DNA of 64,000 bases. Origin: Larix kaempferi. Lineage: Eukaryota; Streptophyta; Pinopsida; Pinales; Pinaceae. The position numbers were made by a program, and so were the translations under genes. The notes beneath the pieces were generated by a model that ran no database searches, was not told the DNA's origin, and saw nothing but the letters and a program-made list of their open reading frames with translations. The stretch lies in assembly GCA_027924585.1 (NCBI GenBank), contig BSBM01000461.1, forward strand, positions 6,260,501-6,324,500, written 5' to 3'. Shown here in pieces: positions 23,983 through 36,400 of the stretch. The stretch's first letter is position 1. Every line of letters begins with the position of its first letter.

Positions 23983-24339
23983 TCATGCAGAAAAGAAAGA
24001 AGCTTTCATCACTGAAAACTTTTGTAAAAGACTTGGCAAGCTGATCCCATGTAGGAAGGTCTCCCACTGTGTGGAGGATGAAGCAAGTCTTTCAGGAACT
24101 TTTTCTGTATCTGGAGTGAATGGAACATGAGTAGTCTTCCCAAAAGATGGAAGAGATAATCCCATCATCATGTTGCATCTCTTATAGAGAGATGGATGGC
24201 ATAATGCAAGGTTAGCATGCTGTTGAAGTCTAGTAGTTCTGTAAGCAAATAAATCATCAACTGTGTTCTCAGTAGTATCAAGGACTGGCGAGAACATATT
24301 TCTCTTGAATCTGGATTGAGAATAGGTGTTGGTTCTCAA
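23983..24339 (-). pseudogene. 118-codon open frame of unknown function in Copia-2
   Basis: This open frame lies between the protease region and the 3' LTR, where an intact copia would have integrase and reverse transcriptase. It contains no motif of either. Recognisable words include LQQHANLALCHPSLYKRC and FGKTTHVPFTPDTEKVPE. It overlaps the end of the gag-protease frame in another frame. It could be a scrambled remnant of the element, captured sequence, or chance. I cannot name it. Confidence 0.3.
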
Positions 24340-25712
24340 TCTTCTTGAACCATGATCTCAACATCAAAATCTTGATCTTCTTCTTCACTAGAATAGGAGT
24401 CACTGGAAGAGAAGTCACTGTGATCTTCATCAGAGTCTGAAGGAATAGTTGGAGAGAAGGGCATGAAGTGTGAGAACTCATATGCCTTTGAGGCATGATT
24501 TGTAATCCCACTTGCTATAACCTTTCTAGTGGAGATTTCTGTAATCTCTATTGTGTTTGGACCAAAAATTACTTATTTTGGAGATCCTGTATGAGTCATT
24601 TGATATACTAACAACAAATTAGCTGTAAGAGAGGGAACAAATAAGAAATTTTTGAACTTACCATGCTCCATATGAACTGTACCCAAACCTTTGGCAGAAA
24701 TCTAAGAGTTGTCTCCCATGTGAATGGTAGGCCCATCTTGGAGATCCAAAGAGGAGAAGGATTCTTCTTGTGCCATCATGTGGTTGGAAGCTCCAGAATC
24801 TATGAGGAGAGCTTTTGTCTTTGAAAAACCAACCATCAATGCATGACAATCATTAGATCCACTTCAGGAATCAGACATCTTTGCTTCTTTTGGAACAACA
24901 ATTTGGTTTTGTTCAAGAAGCTTGGTTAGAAGATCAATCTTCTTAAATATGCAGGCATGCTCAGGATGGTTTCCTCTCTTGCAGTAGGTACAATTTGGTC
25001 TCTTTTGTTTGTCATTCTTAGATCTTGAAGGTTTCTTTCCTTTGCCTTTTTGTCCCCCTTTTGCATTCGCTCCACTTAACTCACCAACTAAAAGAGCTAG
25101 ATCTCTGGAGGTTTTGATGGCACCCATTTGAAACAGTTTGTTCTCTTCTTGAGTGAGAGCTTCAATGAAGTCACTGAAGGTGGGAAACTTCCATCCAGGG
25201 ATGGACATTCGAACAGAATGAAAGGTAGATACGAAGACAGGAAATTGAGATCCAAGTTTGCTCAATATAGAGAGTATCAATTGCTCATCACTTTTAGTGA
25301 TGCCACATTGCTTTCAATGCAAAACCAAATTCTAAAATTTGGAGAAGAAATCTTGGATGCTCTCGAAATTGCTAGGTTGAAGGGAAACCAATTCATTCTC
25401 AAGAATGTAGCCTCTCAGTTCATCTTGTTTGCCAAAAAGACTCCTCAATTTTATCCATAAATCATATGGAGATTTCAATCCATCAGTATGAAACAATAGA
25501 TCATCAGATATATGAAGGCATATGAATCCAAAGGTTTCATCCATTTTGTTTAGGTGCTTGATTTTCTTTTCAGCTTGATGTGGTATGGCATCTTTTTCCT
25601 CAACTATTCTAGTAAACCCTCTTGATTGCAAGAGTATTATCATCTTCCTCTTCCATTTGAAATAATTGAAAGGAGTGAGAAGTATAGAATAAGGAGAATT
25701 CGAATTGCTCAT
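24300..25712 (-). pseudogene. gag: copia gag-protease in Copia-2
   Basis: A single minus-strand frame runs from ATG at 25712 to about 24300, with in-frame stops at about 25332, 24861, 24703 and 24587 and near 24343. The gag part starts SPYSILLTPFNYFKWKRKM, as in the UBN2 type, and has a CCHC knuckle, CTYCKRGNHPEHAC, near 24950-24995. Downstream, LLIDSGASNHMMA is the aspartic protease active site, followed by the expected protease context (IHMGDNS, NLLLVYQMTHTGSPK) and by ASKAYEFSHFMPF of the pre-integrase region. An acidic segment rich in Asp, Ser and Glu then ends the recognisable part. Everything from the integrase core onward is absent. The protease motif itself is intact. Confidence 0.8.
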
Positions 25713-25827
25713 CTTGATTGCTTGAACAAGTGCAAATAGAAGGCTGTTGAATCTGCTGCTGCAACTGCTGGAACTTCAAAAATACCTGAAAAAAATCTCA
25801 AGAATGGAGGTAGAATATACTCTCAAG

Positions 25828-25839
25828 GCTCTGACACCA
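25828..25839 (-). other. Primer binding site of Copia-2
   Basis: gctctgacacca in plus reading, TGGTGTCAGAGC in the element's sense, directly adjoining the LTR. One mismatch to the usual initiator methionine tRNA match. Confidence 0.85.
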
Positions 25840-26626
25840 TGTGAAATTTCCCACATAAGATCCAAAGAGATGATGTAAACCTCACAATGAAAGAATTTAG
25901 GAATAATAGAAGAAGAGACAAGCAATAGAACTTAGATCCAAAGAAACTCTAATTGAGGCAGAATAATTACACATGTTACTATTAACAGAATAATTGACCA
26001 GTAAATAGACAATGCTGAGTATGAGGATTCAAATTCACTAGGAGGAATTCAAATTGGCCTTCATGAATAGATCCATAATTAGTGGAGAGTCATCAATTCC
26101 TAACTAGGAGTCCACCTTCTCATCAGTGAAGTCATCAATGCACAAGTAATGATCAACCGGGAGTCAAACTGAGTCTAACTGAATGTGGTCGGTGTAACTG
26201 GCACATGGAAGCACTAATATAGTGAAGGAGGCTCAGTGGAGGGCGCCATAGGTTCTAACTGGAGTCAGAATGGTCAATCTAGTCTCACTGGAGGTCCAAC
26301 AGAGTGATAAACTCGGTAAAGAGTTAGTTAATCCTTAAATCAAGGAAATAACTTAATATAACTGGACTAGTAGGTGAAGAAGGCGCCCTTGTCATTTAGT
26401 GGAGCAAAGGAGGGCGCATTAGTCACTGGGAGGCCTAGAAATGATCTGAAAGAAGCTCCGGGGGCTAGTTTGTTGAGTACTAGGTGCTGGGACTGATGAC
26501 CTAGAATGAATGCAAAATGCATGCAAACCCTAATTGCATGCAAACCCTAATTTTGCATGCATGACTGAAAATGAAAATGACTGAAAATCTAGTAGGACTA
26601 GGATGGAGTATAGCAATATCCTAACA
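25840..26626 (-). repeat. 5' LTR of Copia-2
   Basis: In plus reading from TGTGAAATTTCCC to ATATCCTAACA. It carries a 17-base duplication (accctaattgcatgcaa) not present in the other LTR. Confidence 0.9.
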
Positions 26627-26631
26627 ATAAT

Positions 26632-27430
26632 AAAGACATGAGCATCCTCCATATGTAAATTCAAGTTTGTATTTATTATATTATCATATCCGCATTTAAA
26701 TATCAAGTGGTGGAATAAGTTCTATACTATTTAACTTGTCTCATAAGTTTAAATAAGACAAGTCATGCTTATTCTTGAATGAAAGAAAACGATAGTAAAT
26801 CTATACAAATGGACAACCTTAATTGGAATTGAATTATTTCACTTTCCGAGAGAAATAGGGAATATGACAAACATATTTAAGCATTATTGTATCCCTTGAT
26901 TAGTGTGATAGTATTAATGGTTTATAATCCCGAAAACATGGAGGGCTCAGGCGGTGGAGTAAGAATGAAGTTTGGAGGAGAAAAATGGCATATAAAGGAA
27001 AGCTTTCATGGAGAAGGGAGGGTTGGTTTTATTTTGGGGAATTAAATACTTAGTATGGCCATGAAAAGGAGGAATGTCGAGCAGGGGGATAACTCGAAGG
27101 TTTAAGGAGGTGGGAAACTCAAAGATGGAGGAGGGGGTTAACTCAAAGAAAATTTTGGTTTTGTGAAACTGCACTATTGAAATCTGGAAATTGTACTAAG
27201 GAAATTGTACTAAGGAAAATGTCTCTCAGTATTATCAGTTTGTGGGACTAGGGGATAGGAAACCTGTTGGTTTCCTAGGGCCGGCAAGATAAGAGTTGAT
27301 CGGCAGGGTCGTTTATCAGTTTGGTCACTAAGGCTTGGACTTGTTCAAAAGGAACTATGAGAGCTATAGGAACTACCTCATCTCTACATTAACCATGTAT
27401 TCTACTTGTGCGAATTTTATTATTCATTTA
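26632..27430 (+). repeat. Second family A LTR, right part
   Basis: Resumes after the target duplication and follows the order of 5200-5760: the gagggctcaggcggtggagtaagaa block (compare gctagggcggtggagtgataag at 5364), then gaggagggggttaactc, then tttcctagggccggcaagataagag and tgatcggcagggtc. Similarity fades after about 27400, and the LTR end seen at 6089 is not found, so the copy is truncated on this side too. Confidence 0.55.
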
Positions 27431-27458
27431 AATTTATGAATATTAATGCAGAAATAAA

Positions 27459-27589
27459 CCATGAACACATATTTCATTAAAATTGGAAACATTTTATTCC
27501 AAGGACAACACCAAAATTGAGTTTTTTAGTTATTCTGGAATTCTAGATCCACTGTTTAATTCCAAATTTAATGAAATATGTGTTCATGG
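27459..27589. repeat. Inverted repeat with 30-base arms
   Basis: ccatgaacacatatttcatt (27459 on, arm to 27488) and its inverted copy ending aatgaaatatgtgttcatgg (27570-27589, arm from 27560) pair over 30 bases with one mismatch around a 71-base loop. It lies exactly where similarity to the A LTR is lost and before the gypsy B remnant begins. Confidence 0.7.
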
Positions 27590-27787
27590 ATGAAAAATTG
27601 CATATGAAACAAATTTTCTAGTTCTGCTGTAAATCTTTCGTTATGGAAAATTTTAGAATACTATGATATGGATGCAATTACAAAACATACAGAAACTATA
27701 AAAAAATTGATGCAAAACAAACTCAAATTATTATTGAACCAAACTTTAGATGAGGTGTTGTACATTGAATTTGACCTAGTGACTAAG
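27590..27787. other. Unclassified stretch at the truncated end of gypsy B
   Basis: AT-rich, with no recognisable coding sequence. Reverse transcriptase similarity of gypsy B stops at about 27800. Confidence 0.3.
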
Positions 27788-28522
27788 TTAGTGCCTTTCC
27801 AGAAGGTAGAGCACTACATAATCTAAATATTTATGGATAACACTATTCATTAAACATGTGAACGTGGTCAGGTATTGCTTAAGCCAAATGTGTACACCCA
27901 AAAAATCGCAATTCCCATACCTTGTTCTAAAGGTTGTTTTATGAACATCCTCATCTTTAATTCTTACTTGATGGTACCCAGACAAACATGTCATCGATGC
28001 AGGGGATAGGGTATCTATTTTTAATTTTCATTTTATTTAATTGTATGTAATCAATACAAACTCTTAATGTGCCATCTTTCCTTTTACCAAAAAAAATTGG
28101 TTCTCCCCACGGAGAGACACTCATTCTTATGTATTCTTTATCTTTTAATTCTGTCAATTGTAATTTTAATTCCAGCAACTCAAGTGTATTCATTCTATAA
28201 GGATCCTTTGAGGCAAACACTACTACTATTACCAAGTAAATGGTAAAGTCAATATCCCTCCACGGAGGTAGTCCAGGCATCTCTTTTGGAAAAACATTTT
28301 TAAATTTATTTATAAGAAGAAAGTCTTCCAAACTAGGTTTTGTTTCATCATCATTATTTTTGGTGATATGATTAAGAAACAATCTACACCTTTCCTAGCA
28401 CCCTTTTTCAATTGCAAAGCATATATTTTCCTAGTAAGAACAATTTTTGGAATCCCTCTAACAATTCTATTTTCACAATTTTCATCAATACAAATAAAAT
28501 TTTTCTGAAAGCAATTTAGCAC
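27788..28522 (-). pseudogene. pol: gypsy B reverse transcriptase, truncated
   Basis: Minus strand. The region after the protease reads [15 protein letters not shown] (28295 area), then the conserved gypsy stretch with [20 protein letters not shown] and [11 protein letters not shown] frameshift with loss of about ten codons near 27985 then leads to [20 protein letters not shown]. The sequence ends at MNSVIHKYLDYVVLYLLE just before the catalytic YxDD motif, which is absent. RNase H and integrase are missing. The LPPWRDIDF motif and overall order place it among Ty3/gypsy elements. The frame starting at 28522 (GIPKIVLTRKIYALQLK) belongs to the linker between protease and reverse transcriptase. 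Confidence 0.8.
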
Positions 28523-28534
28523 AACTCTATGTTT

Positions 28535-28852
28535 TTATAGCCAATCCATGCCAATTAATATATCATATGATCCTAATGGAAAAATGGTCAAATCTACTTT
28601 TGTAACCAAATCTTGCATATGAACTTCACAACTAGAAATAAAGATGGTTACCTTTCTTTTTGTCCCTGTGGCTAATTGTACTAACCACAACTTTTCAAAA
28701 TCATAGTTTTTCATTTTACACAAATCTACTATCTTAGGAGACATGTAACATAAAGTAGATCCATAATAAATATATATATAAATAGGTTTGTCAAATATCT
28801 TACTATCTACCTCGACCATGGAAGGTTGATAATCTGCTTGATGATTTTCCAA
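28535..28852 (-). pseudogene. pol: gypsy B aspartic protease with lost active site
   Basis: This open frame of 105 codons covers a retropepsin-like domain. It has YGSTLCYMSPKIVDLC, where family members read D-S/T-G-S-T, and the closing PLGSYDILIGMDWL. The catalytic aspartate region is replaced by YIYIYYGST, encoded by a short (ta) run at about 28768-28783. This suggests slippage in a microsatellite wiped out the Asp-Ser/Thr-Gly motif. It lies between the gag remnant and the reverse transcriptase remnant, as expected. Confidence 0.75.
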
Positions 28853-28869
28853 GGCTGTGCTTACCTTTG

Positions 28870-29545
28870 GTATGTTCTGAGAAACCTCTCCAACTATGGC
28901 TACTTGTAGAACAGTGTGAATATTTCGATTATCCTTTTTATGAGGAAAATCCCAATATAAATTCCTCTCCCCATAGCCCCAACACAGTAAAGGTTCTCTT
29001 TTTATTTATTCTTTCTTCTTATTAAAGAGATTATATTTATATTGATTTCTTATTGGTTATTTATACTCAATTCTTATCGTTTGTTGTCTATCCTTAAAAA
29101 TATTCCTCTAGAAATTCTTATGTTTATTGAAAGGTTTGAATTCTCTTCTTTTAAAATTACTCCCTTCTCTTATCTTGAAATTATAAGGATTTTCATTCTT
29201 ACTCTTAGATTGATCATAAGTTAATTTGGCCTTCCTCATTCTTAATATAAAGTTTTTGGTTCAACAAACTTTAATTTGTCTTTATAAAAGTTAGGTATGC
29301 AACCTAGAAATCTTTGAATTTTAGTTTTTTCTTTGTTTAGGTAAGGAACAGATCTTAACAAGGATAAAAAATTTAGTATAGAAGTCATGCATAGACATTG
29401 ATCCCAGTCTTAGCTCATAAATCTCATTTTCCTTCCCCTCGTAGTAATGCTCTGAAAGGTATTTCTTTTTGAATTCATTTTTAAACCAGTTCCAACTTAC
29501 TTTTCTATCATTGATTATTTTTGCTCTTTTTAAGTCCTGCCACCA
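28870..29545 (-). pseudogene. gag: gypsy B gag, C-terminal part
   Basis: Minus-strand sequence right after the D insertion reads WQDLKRAKIINDRKVSWNWF and FKKKYLSEHYYEGKENEIYE, typical of the Retrotrans_gag domain, then many stops. The nucleocapsid zinc knuckle has decayed to LLCWGYGERNLYWDF: of the CCHC ligands only the first cysteine remains. The N-terminal part of the same gene is at 46843-47365, on the other side of the D element, and the two join at the duplicated target: WLSG...NLVRKVEIW on one side and WQDLKRAK on the other. Confidence 0.75.
29541..29545. other. Target duplication CACCA, left copy, of element D
   Basis: cacca immediately precedes the LTR start TGTAAGG at 29546. The matching copy is at 46843-46847. 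Confidence 0.9.
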
Positions 29546-32500
29546 TGTAAGGTCAATCTATGTAGCTTTTTTTTTTACATAAAAAATACTTGTTCTTTAA
29601 AGTCGTAACTATTATTTATTAATAAATAATAAAATACACTAACATTCACCTTAATTAGTCATCCCACAAAATAAAAGTATTATAAATCTATGCTAATTAG
29701 ACAATATTAACATAGTACATAATTTGATAAACAATCGTCATGCAAACTAAAATCAATTTAAATTATCAACAAAGAACACTTAGGTGTATGTGGTGAAGAT
29801 CTCTATAACAATACAATGCATTAAGTTTATACGGCCTCTAAATACTAATATAATATCCTAACCTTTAACAAAAGTGATATCATACCCAACTCATATTATC
29901 AATAGTAAAATATTCAGGTGTATGCCATAATGATAAGTATATTACACTACCACTTACTATGACTACTCCTCTTTCATAACTACATTCGGCTATACTTTAT
30001 ATAATGATCATTAATTCCAAGATAATAAACAAATTTATGTAGGGAAATAGAAGTCATCTTTTATTTAATTCATGTTCCAAGTATAATATTTTTAATCGTA
30101 ACTTAAATTAAAGGTTACAGACATTTTCAGTAAACATGATTTTATGACTACTTTTAAACTTCAACTGTCATATGTAAATATCGACTAAACTACCATTCAA
30201 GGGAATGGTATCCTATCATCACTTTTAAACTCAACCGAACTTACATAAACATAAACATCATTTTAAAGGAAAGATTGATATACCATGTATAAAATTCAAT
30301 AGAGCTACCGCATAAGTGTCGATCTAAATTTAACTTATCCCAGCATCAATTTAAATGAAGTCTGATACCAATTACTAACTTTTAGAAAGAAGAGACTGTT
30401 GCTAACATCACTTATTTCCTGTTGACTCCAGCATTTGAAAAATTCAACTCCTCCCTAAATGGAAGGGTTTGATCATGAGTTAATTAAAACAAAGCAGTTC
30501 TCAACAGACATGAGCTGTTCATCCGTACGCCACAATAGCATTTCCGACTTGTTGACAGAACAAACAATACTGACAGATGTTAAACAAAGATTAACTTCAA
30601 TAGGAAAATCAACACTCGACTGGGCACCAGTGTGATTTACTCAACGACAAAACCGATTGTCATGCAAACATGAACATTCCAAGGAGGTCGCTCTTATTCA
30701 TAACCGAATGTTAAAGTGAAAGCCTATTACGACAACCTTTGAATATATAAAATAAATAGAACATACATAATTCAATTTATATTCCAAACTAAATACATTT
30801 ATAAGAAAATACATTACTGCCATCATTAATTATTTTAATTCATAAACATTTACGAACCAATTAATTATGACATAAATATAATCAAATTTCACATAATAAT
30901 AAAGGAGATTGTTGAAAGAAACATACGTAGCGACAACCCTTAAATATTTTTATTCCACACTTAACTATGAGGTAGCTAAAAGATATATATATATATATAT
31001 ATATATAAACTTCACTTGCGGAGTATGTATATATATATATAACATAATAGTTAAAAGATAAAAAAAAATCTAAGTAATAAAAATACCTATGGTGACTCAT
31101 TAACAACAGAACTCCCTTTATACCCCCGACAACCGGTAGTTGGAATTTCTGATTCTCTAATAAATGGAAGCGAAACGAATGACACATACTCAACCATCAC
31201 ATACAATTTCAATAACTCCTGCATCTCTAAACGTTTAACAACCACGTCAATTAAAACATCGAAATTAAGGTTCTTCACTGACTTAACCTGAGGTTTTTTA
31301 TTCTAGATTTTACTGCACCCTTCTAGCTTGATGGAGGTAGAGTTGTTGAATCTGCCATATTACTACAGAAACTCCAGTGCTCGTTGGAATGTATCTTTAG
31401 AATTTTGTAGTCTCAGATCCAAGATTGTAGCAGGTATCTCGAGTTTCTGATCTATAGAACTATGGTGATGTGTAATTCATAAATCAGGAAGAGCTTTCAT
31501 GTATTTGTAAGAATAAGAACATTGTGGATGGATTCTTGTGGCCCGTGAACTAGTTCAAGGACCCGGGTTTAAAATAAAGGAAAAGGATTACTGACAGAAT
31601 CAAATGGGAGATCAGGCCGTCAAAAAAAAAAAAAGAATCAACCTCATAAACAAGACATCTGTACACAAATTCGACAGGTGTTCACGCTGCTCAAGGAATT
31701 TTTAAATTATTACTAACAGAGTTTGTTTCTATGTCATAGGGCAACGATAGGATCTGAATCCCTCGGATTGAACTCGAATTTTAATGACAGCAAATACACA
31801 TTGATGATTTAGAATGAATTCATATAACTAAACCATATTCAAATAATCAAAAAGTCAAAATCGGTCTGAGCATCTATTTAAATGTATTACTAACTAAATC
31901 TAAACAAATACCCATCTCTATGACTATGAGACAGTCACATGATTTGGAGATTGAAACTGATCCCAAATCTGCATTATATGAATCTCAATTGAACGATAAA
32001 TCGACCTCAGAATTATTTTTATAAAAAAAAAACAATGCGAATTTAAAGAAGTTACATTGAACTCTGTAACCATGAGATGGTCACATAATCAGAAGATTAA
32101 GTCAATTCTCAAATTCTCAGCAATCTAATCGATCTTTGTAATTTCGAGCAGAAGCCGATCTGAGTAAACAGTTCAACACAAGGAATCAATTGTAGTTTTC
32201 GAATTTCGTGCAGGTGATCTGAACATTGTAATTGTGAATATAGTGTCGACCTGGGAAACACTCAGTAATTAAAAAAATGAGTGCAAAAACTGATCAGGGT
32301 ACTAGGGTAGAACTCTAATTTAATACATAGAATTACTACATCGGTCTGTAAGTCGTAAATTTGGCAGAGCATAAAATACTATCTCAACAATGTAGGTAAA
32401 ACACGGTATTAAAATCCTTGAAGTATATCTTTTCGAACCAGCATGTTATGACCAGAAATAAAAGATCCATTGACATAAATCCTTAGCTATTAGCACAACC

Positions 32501-33407
32501 AAAAATAAATAGATTCATGTTGGAAAATAAATATAATGCAAAAATTACCTCTCCGGTGGTCGCTTGGAATTGTTCTGCAGATGGTGACAAAGCTATTCTT
32601 CATGATCTTTCCGTGGGATCCCTTGACAGTTCGCCGACGGGCACCTCGGTAAACCACCTTACCACTCCGGCAGTACTCTCCTTCCCTTCGGACCCTCGAG
32701 CTAATGGGGCCATAGATTTCACACACAATAATTGAGAAACCCATCTTGGGATTCACCCCCACCAATATTTCCAACCAAACCTCAATAGCAGCAAGTCATG
32801 AAATAATTCAAAATTACGATAGTCATCCAGGGTCTGGGTCCTTTACCCATTCCCATTTCCTTCCTTATAAAGGAAAATATCATGTGACACATGTCGCTTC
32901 ATGCATAATTATTTATTTTATTAAATTTCCAAATAAAACAACTCACCCATCCATGTGTCAGTTTTTCTAGGAGATGAACCAACATTCCTAAGTTTTCTCA
33001 TGTTTGTCCCCCAGATATTTCACTTAATTCCTAGATTTTTTGTGTAGGTGGAGTTGACTAGGTGTCCATGCCTAGGATTCCAGTTTGATCCTAAATAAAT
33101 ATTTATAATATTTTAAATACTCAAAAAATTTTCTTTCATGTGCAAATGCATAAATAACCATTTCTAATATTTTAAATGCCAAAATATTCTTTTATGAGTA
33201 AATGCATAAATAACAATTTCTAAAGTTTAAAGGTACTAACAATGCATTTTTCTAAGTAAATGCTCTAGGTACAATTTATACATTTTTAGACCGTTAAGTT
33301 TAACAATCATTTTCACTAGGACCCAGGTGTCGCGCCATTGGGCATCCCCGCTCCTTAATTTCATTTCCCTGACATGGCACCACTCCGTCGGGTCCAGTCA
33401 TCTATAG

Positions 33408-36400
33408 TGTTATGACCCAAAACGTACCCCAAGGTTGTAGAGAGGAAGAATCAAGGTAACCACTAACCACTTTAGACTTGTTTTACTGATCCAACACAGT
33501 CAGAGAGGGATCTCTCTTAAACTTATGAAAGACTGAAAATACTCAAAGTTGTAAGCAATGAACAAACACCTCAGCCTTCATTACTCAAAATATTCAATCA
33601 AGCACATTCTCAGAAGGTCAGACTTCTGTTAGGACAGATTTGTTTTAAATTGTATGGTTGAAAGCAGTGTGGATCTCTAGTGGGAAATGGAGTCAAATTA
33701 AACAACACATGAATATCATTGACAAATGCTTTGCAAATACATTCACACAGGGGCAAGGTAGCCACTAGCTTACAGTCAAAGAGCTTTTAGTTGGGTGATT
33801 TAGAAGAAAGATGAAATAGCCCACCAATATAAAGCATGGAAACATTAATTCTATATTGATTTTAGCAGAAGCATAATTGTGGAATACTTGGTATGATAAG
33901 AATGAAGCATAAAGACTATGAATTCTATTCAAATGCTACACTGAACCAAGCATGAAAAGAGAATTACATAATGGATTAACAATAAAAGGAAACACATATC
34001 ACATGGGAAAAGAGAAGAAACAAACTACAAGACTGATCACACATGAATCCCTGAAAAATGCATGCTCGGCTCTGTCAACTTTATTAACATAGCTCAAAAT
34101 GCACAACATAGAACAATAAGCTCAGTTCCAAAATTTTCAACCATTCTTCATTCAATTACATAGTATTTATGGCTTCCTAGAGCCTCATGCTCGACTCATT
34201 TTGACCAGAAACAGTTATAACTTAGTGACACCTCATCAGAGCGTATTCACCACTACCACTACAAGACAAAAATGGGTAGGGAAGGCCTAACTCTCCTTTC
34301 ACATTGACCAATACTTTTTACCACATGATATTTCAGTTTAAAAAATAAAAAGATAGAAGATAGCAATGTAACCGATCCAGCTATAGTCGAAGTCATAAAA
34401 AATATTACAAATTTCTTTTTAAAATACAATACTTCAGAAGTCTTTAACTTGAGATAAGATATCAATAGCTAATTTGGAGTACGAAGTGTGTAGTTCACTT
34501 TCCCATATATTTCGACGTTGGTCCATTGTGCGGTTGATGGAAGGCCGTAGCTTGCCATTTATTTCACCATAACTCTCATCTCAATGTGATCTACAAAGGA
34601 AATTGGTGGGAGCCCTTCACCGATAGCGACCAACCTGTTCAATATTTCAAAGTCTTCCACAATTTTATCCATTAGGATCTTCCCTGTAAACATATGGTTC
34701 AGATGATGAAACTTTGCATGATCCATCCTTATGGCGAATAACAATTTTTTATATGCATTTTGGGAAATCAACTACTAATTTTCATCCCAGAATGATGGAA
34801 AACCCTTTTCAATCAACCCTTTAAACTGTCCCTTGAACCCTGTCACCTGTCTCCCCATTGATTCGGCCCTGGCTTCCACACCTTCGACCTACGCATGCTT
34901 TCCTAATACTCTTCTTGCCGCAAAAATTCCTGTTATCCTGTCCCTAATATCTGAGGCCGCTAGATCTGCGTCTGTCAATCCCCTCAGTAAGGAGATCGCA
35001 TTTTGAGTCGTCTCCTTAGGCTTCTTGTTTAGATCTTCTCTTATAGCAGTGCAGCTTTTAAGAGCATCTTTAATTGTTTTCTTTTTCAATCTCATATAGT
35101 ACAAATAAGGTCTAAACTCTTCAGCTTCCTTAATAATTAGGTCCCACACCATATGCTTGCACCCCTGCATAGATGGTTTCCCCACAACTTGATGAGTAAG
35201 CTTCTTATTAGTTTCATTTCATGCCTTGTATTTATCTTGGAGGGATTTTGCTTCTTCATCCTTTTTCCTATTTTCCTCTTCCAACCTCTGAGCTTTTTCT
35301 TTCAATTGTTTAATTTCACCATCCTTTAAGCTGACCTGGGACATAGCCTTCAAAACGCTGTCAGCACCATCTCCCTCTCCACTTTGACTCACTCCTATTT
35401 GATGCACCGTCAAACTTGACAAGTTACTCTTTAAATCATTGATTTGATTCTACAGGCTTATTCTTTGTTTCTTCCAACTGTCTTCTTTCTCGGCAAATTT
35501 TAATAACTCTGCTTTGCTGTTATCGACTTCCTCAGCCAAAGCTTCCTTTTCTTGTTCAAGATTTGTTTCCTACAAGGCCTGGATCAACTATATATTTGGA
35601 ACATTTTCCCTCTTCTGCAACTTCTGAATTAGGTTATCTTTTTCTATCAATAACTGCTTGCTGGCTTTCCCCCCACCATCGTTTTCAACTAAATCAAATT
35701 GCAGCCTTTTTACCTATTGTTGGAAGGCCTTATTCTCCAATCTTTCTTTCTTTAATTGGTCTTCCAGTTTATTCGCAAGGCTTTCCATTTTATCTCCTTT
35801 CAATGTAGCTTCAACAAAGTCATCATATATCACTTCCCCAATTTGTCTATGAAATTGGATTTTGTCTAGCACGAGTATCTTTTTCCAATTGACCTTCACC
35901 TTGGTCATTTTCTCTTCTATGGATATTGCCAAATTTAAGGTGTTTTCTTCTGAATCTCTGTTGGTCACAAAAGAGGCTTCAGAGATTGACAAACTGATGA
36001 CTGTTGGCATTAAATTGAAAAGCCTTTGGGCAGAGGCTTGCTTATTTTGTCTTCAATGTTTGTACATGTCTAGCCTGGAGTGGAATTTACTTATGTCACC
36101 ACTCTCCTTGACTTCCTAAAATTTGTATTCTTTAATTTGTACTCCTGGAATTTGTATTTCTGGAGCCGAAGGTTCCTCTTTCTAACCTCCACTCCCCGCT
36201 AAAACAACCAATTCATCCTATGTCTCCACTTTAAGCCTTTTTCCATCATTCCCTTCGTCACCATCTATATCCATAACTTCCTGTAAATCCCTTTTCCTCC
36301 CTGTCTCCAACGTGTCCAGCAGCTACTCTACGTCTATTGTGACATCTGACAAAACTAGCTCTCCTCCCTGTGTATTTATAACTTTCTCCTCCTCGGGCTT

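Larger units (their letters stand above)
23046..26626 (-). mobile_element. Complete non-autonomous copia element (Copia-2)
   Basis: It is bounded by the 5-bp target duplication ATAAT (23041-23045 and 26627-26631). In minus orientation the 5' LTR is 25840-26626 (787 bases) and the 3' LTR 23046-23815 (770 bases). The length difference is a 17-base duplication (catgcaaaccctaatt- type, near 26523). A primer binding site adjoins the 5' LTR (25828-25839, complement TGGTGTCAGAGC) and a polypurine tract (AAGGGGGGG in complement) adjoins the 3' LTR at 23816. The internal region is only 2024 bases and encodes gag and protease but no integrase core, reverse transcriptase or RNase H, so it would depend on another element. 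The two LTRs differ at roughly one position in twenty where I compared them. Confidence 0.9.
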
